Shown piece after piece: positions 6,344 to 8,319 of a DNA stretch of 8,319 nucleotides; within the stretch, counting starts at the first letter, position 1, and each line of letters begins with the position of its first letter. This DNA comes from Halovenus sp. Its GTDB lineage: Archaea > Halobacteriota > Halobacteria > Halobacteriales > Haloarculaceae. Both the position numbers and the translations under genes were made by a program. The notes below the pieces were generated by a model. That model had not been told where the DNA came from. It worked only from the letters and a program-made list of their open reading frames with translations, and did no database searches. The stretch lies in contig PUMG01000344.1 in assembly GCA_003551265.1 (NCBI GenBank), positions 1-8,319 on the forward strand, in the 5' to 3' direction.

Positions 6344-6360
6344 TCCAGTGTTACGCTGGA
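6344..6360. repeat. Short inverted repeat in the ahcY-HEAT intercistronic gap
   Basis: TCCAGTG (6344-6350), a TTA loop and CGCTGGA (6354-6360) can form a stem. Five outer pairs are perfect on both strands; the sixth is a U-G wobble only in the plus-strand RNA and a mismatch in the operon transcript. It fills most of the 21-base gap and abuts the ahcY stop codon. It is too weak and lacks the U-tract for a confident terminator, so a processing or translation-modulating hairpin is equally possible. Confidence 0.35.
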
Positions 6361-7602
6361 CTAGAAGTGGCTGTCTGGATGTTGCCACTCCTCGTAGTAC
6401 GCCTGTTGACTCTCGGTGAGGCTCTCGGTGGAGAGACCGAGCGTTTCCAGTTTCCGGTTCGCAACCGCCCGGTCGAGTCGGTCGGGGATGTTGTAGAGTC
6501 CGGGTTCGAGCTCGGTTCCGTCGACGAGCATTTCGTAGGCGGCGACGAACATCATCGCGAACGTCCCATCCATTACCTCCGCCGGGTGGCCGTGGCTGTA
6601 CGGACCGGTGAGGTTGACGAGACGACCGTCGGCGAGGAGATTCAGCTTGCGGCCATCGGCCATGTGATAGCGGGTGACGCCGTCTCTGGGCGTGCTCACG
6701 GCGTCTGCGAGCTCTTCGAGCGCAGCGATGTCGATTTCAACGTCGAAGTGCCCGGAGTTTGCGAGCGTCGCGCCATCGGGCATGCGCTCGAAGTGCTCCG
6801 CGCGCATCACCTCCCGGTTCCCGGTCGCCGAGATGAACAGTTTGCCTGCCTCGGCGGCCTCGTTCATATCCATCACCCGGTGGCCGTCCATGTGCGCCTG
6901 TAGCGCCTTGCGCGGGTCGACCTCTGTCACGATGGTCTTGGCACCCATTCCGCGGGCCTTGTTGGCGATGCCGCGGCCGCAGTAGCCGTATCCACAGACG
7001 ACGACGTCCTGCCCCGAGATGAGCGAGTTCGTCGTGATTGCGATGTTCGCGAGCGAGGACTCACCCGTTCCGTGGACGTTGTCGAAGAAGTGTTTCATCG
7101 GCGTGTTGTTCACGCCGTAGACCGGGAACTCGAGTACGCCCTCTTCGTCCATGGCTTCGAGACGAGTGATTCCGGCGGTCGTCTGTTCGCCGCCGCCGAC
7201 GACCCTTGCGGCAACGTCGGGATGGTCGGCGTGGCACTTGGCGATGAGTTCACAGCCATCGTCGAGGATGAAATCCGGCTCCTCTTCGAGTAACTGGTGC
7301 TGGGCCTCGTCGAACTCCTCGTCGGTCATTCCTTCCCACGCGAACGCAGTGATACCGTCGCGCTGGTCGAGCGTCTCGACGACGTCGCCGTGGGTACTCT
7401 GTGGCTCGCTCGGGGCGAACAGCACCTCGGCACCCGCAGCGTGGAGCGTCTCGATGGCGACGCCAGATTTTGATTCGAGGTGTGAGGCAAACGCCACCGT
7501 GTAGCCAGAAAGTGGCTGACTGTCGCTGTACTCCTCCTGGAACGAGACGAGCACCGGCGTGTGGTCGCGGGCCCACGTGAGTGGGTCAGGTTCGAATGAC
7601 AT
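6361..7602 (-). CDS. ahcY: Adenosylhomocysteinase (S-adenosyl-L-homocysteine hydrolase)
   Basis: This 413-residue cytosolic NAD-dependent enzyme splits S-adenosylhomocysteine into adenosine and homocysteine, relieving product inhibition of methyltransferases and feeding the methyl cycle. Family hallmarks in order: H41 followed by GVAIETLHAAGAEV (47-60), DDGCEL (114-119), GGGEQTTAG (136-144), the catalytic-lysine region NNTPMKHFFDN with K170 and D174 (165-175), the NAD-binding GYGYCGRG (204-211), TEVDPRKALQAHMDG (226-240), SGHFDVEID (283-291) and the late substrate/NAD loop HGHPAEVMD (337-345). Length is typical of archaeal forms. The C-terminus (QAYYEEWQHPDSHF) lacks the Lys/Tyr-rich ending of bacterial and eukaryotic homologues, which I understand is normal for this archaeal branch. 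The ATG start is supported by a TATA box 27 bases upstream. It is probably the first gene of an operon with the HEAT-repeat gene. Confidence 0.95.
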   Translation of the reverse strand: MSFEPDPLTWARDHTPVLVSFQEEYSDSQPLSGYTVAFASHLESKSGVAIETLHAAGAEVLFAPSEPQSTHGDVVETLDQRDGITAFAWEGMTDEEFDEAQHQLLEEEPDFILDDGCELIAKCHADHPDVAARVVGGGEQTTAGITRLEAMDEEGVLEFPVYGVNNTPMKHFFDNVHGTGESSLANIAITTNSLISGQDVVVCGYGYCGRGIANKARGMGAKTIVTEVDPRKALQAHMDGHRVMDMNEAAEAGKLFISATGNREVMRAEHFERMPDGATLANSGHFDVEIDIAALEELADAVSTPRDGVTRYHMADGRKLNLLADGRLVNLTGPYSHGHPAEVMDGTFAMMFVAAYEMLVDGTELEPGLYNIPDRLDRAVANRKLETLGLSTESLTESQQAYYEEWQHPDSHF

Positions 7603-7626
7603 GATGAACTACAGCTATCCGGCACC

Positions 7627-7632
7627 AATAAA
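7627..7632 (-). promoter_or_regulatory. Putative TATA box of ahcY
   Basis: The minus strand reads TTTATT, centred about 27-28 bases before the ahcY ATG at 7602. This is the strongest TATA match in the window and predicts a leaderless mRNA. No Shine-Dalgarno sequence lies before the ATG. Confidence 0.65.
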
Positions 7633-7651
7633 CGCTGTGAAACGTGCGTCT

Positions 7652-7669
7652 CCTCTTTCGATAGAGAGG
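7652..7669. promoter_or_regulatory. Palindrome near the midpoint between the divergent ahcY and phosphoesterase promoters
   Basis: CCTCTTTCG and ATAGAGAGG form an imperfect inverted repeat with perfect CCTCT/AGAGG arms at the ends and a further T/A pair inside, 6 of 9 positions matching plus one wobble. Its centre at 7660.5 is about 31 bases from the centre of the ahcY TATA box and 34 from that of the phosphoesterase. A shared regulator site is a reasonable guess, with no regulator known. Confidence 0.35.
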
Positions 7670-7691
7670 TCATCGTATCAGTAGCACGTCG

Positions 7692-7697
7692 CTTAAG
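7692..7697 (+). promoter_or_regulatory. Putative TATA box of the metallophosphoesterase gene
   Basis: CTTAAG lies within the perfect palindrome GCTTAAGC (7691-7698) and is centred about 28 bases before the ATG at 7723. Position and resemblance to the copA box (CTTAAAC) support it as a core promoter of a leaderless transcript. Confidence 0.55.
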
Positions 7698-7722
7698 CCA
7701 TCCACGGCCGTAGACCGCAGGT

Positions 7723-8319
7723 ATGCGAGTGGGACTCATCTCTGACATCCACGCGAACCTCGTCGCGCTCGAAGCGGTGCTCGAAGATATGCCGGACGTC
7801 GAGGAGGTTATCTGTGCGGGCGACGTCGTCGGGTACAACCCGTGGCCTGGCGAGTGTGTCGACCGGGTTCGTGAGGTCTGTTCGGTCTGCGTCCAGGGCA
7901 ATCACGACCGGCTGGTGGAGACCCCAGAGCGCTACGCGCACAACGAGATGGCCGGGGCAGGACTCGAACACGCAAAGTCACAACTCGATACGGACCAGCG
8001 CGACTGGCTCGACCGACTGCCAGCCCGTACGACGTTCGCAGAGGACCGATATCTTCTCGCTCACAGCCACCCTGACCCTGCACGGACGGACGAGTACGTC
8101 TTTCCGCGAGGCTTTTCACGGATGCGGCCGTATCTCGACGACTACGACGGCCTGGTGCTGGGCCACACCCACCGTCAACACAGCGCAGTGATCGACGGTA
8201 AAGTGGTCGTGAACCCGGGAAGCGTCGGTCAACCCCGCGACAGAGACCCCGACGCGGCCTACGCTGTGCTCGATACCGAGACAAACACGGTCGACCTGCG
8301 ACGCGTCTCCTACGACATC
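7723..8319 (+). CDS. Calcineurin-like metallophosphoesterase (partial, C-terminus outside window)
   Basis: The first 199 residues are visible and the frame stays open to the right edge; comparison with the usual length of such proteins suggests only a few tens of residues are missing. The dinuclear metal-site motifs are all present: DIH (D8, H10), GDVVG (G33, D34), GNHD (G59-D62), H114 in LLAHSH and GHTH (147-150). NPGSVGQPRD (164-173) follows, typical of YfcE/MJ0936-type and related small archaeal phosphodiesterases. Residues 34-45 (DVVGYNPWPGEC) resemble the COG0639-like archaeal branch. It should hydrolyse phosphomonoester or phosphodiester bonds with two divalent metal ions in the cytosol; the substrate cannot be told from sequence. 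The ATG is preceded by a well-placed TATA box. It is divergent from ahcY across a 120-base gap; a functional link is not established. Confidence 0.92.
   Translation, partial: MRVGLISDIHANLVALEAVLEDMPDVEEVICAGDVVGYNPWPGECVDRVREVCSVCVQGNHDRLVETPERYAHNEMAGAGLEHAKSQLDTDQRDWLDRLPARTTFAEDRYLLAHSHPDPARTDEYVFPRGFSRMRPYLDDYDGLVLGHTHRQHSAVIDGKVVVNPGSVGQPRDRDPDAAYAVLDTETNTVDLRRVSYDI

Noticed and set aside
6367..6903. 178-codon plus-strand frame antisense to ahcY
   Set aside because: It lies wholly within an unmistakable adenosylhomocysteinase gene and shows no domain of its own.

Overview
The window looks like chromosomal DNA of a haloarchaeon (class Halobacteria). It is GC-rich, its predicted proteins are rich in Asp and Glu, and the long antisense reading frames are the kind produced by high third-position GC. 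At five gene starts an AT-rich TATA-like hexamer lies about 27-30 bases before the ATG with no convincing Shine-Dalgarno sequence, the pattern of archaeal leaderless transcripts. No rRNA, tRNA, complete insertion sequence or CRISPR array was seen, and no gene-free stretch exceeds 175 bases.

Left part (1-3392). A zinc-ribbon protein with a disordered Gln/Pro/Arg/Tyr linker and the beginning of a membrane segment runs off the left edge on the minus strand. It is divergent from a complete Cu(+)-exporting P1B-type ATPase (copA) with two N-terminal heavy-metal-binding domains. The 138-base gap between them holds a TATA box for each gene and, directly upstream of the copA TATA box, a long imperfect palindrome that is a good candidate operator.

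Middle part (3393-4896). After copA comes a tandem-repeat array built from a 16-base core with two alternative tails. The last short repeat ends in the probable TATA box of the next gene. Three plus-strand genes follow: a small two-helix membrane protein with a PLDc_N-like look, a 64-residue beta-rich protein of unknown function, and a class I SAM-dependent methyltransferase.

Right part (4897-8319). The convergent gap after the methyltransferase is almost filled by a 111-base segment bounded by 16-base inverted repeats, either a MITE-like remnant or a shared 3'-end structure. On the minus strand, S-adenosylhomocysteine hydrolase (ahcY) is followed 21 bases later by a HEAT-repeat protein with a 37-residue period; the two probably form an operon. 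Divergent from ahcY is a calcineurin-like metallophosphoesterase that runs off the right edge. A palindrome sits close to the midpoint between these two divergent TATA boxes.

Functionally the window combines copper export, methyl-cycle housekeeping (a methyltransferase producing SAH and ahcY removing it), and several small uncharacterised haloarchaeal proteins. I see no defence island or biosynthetic cluster. The most novel material is in the non-coding DNA (repeat array, inverted-repeat element, promoter palindromes) and in the ahcY/HEAT pairing.
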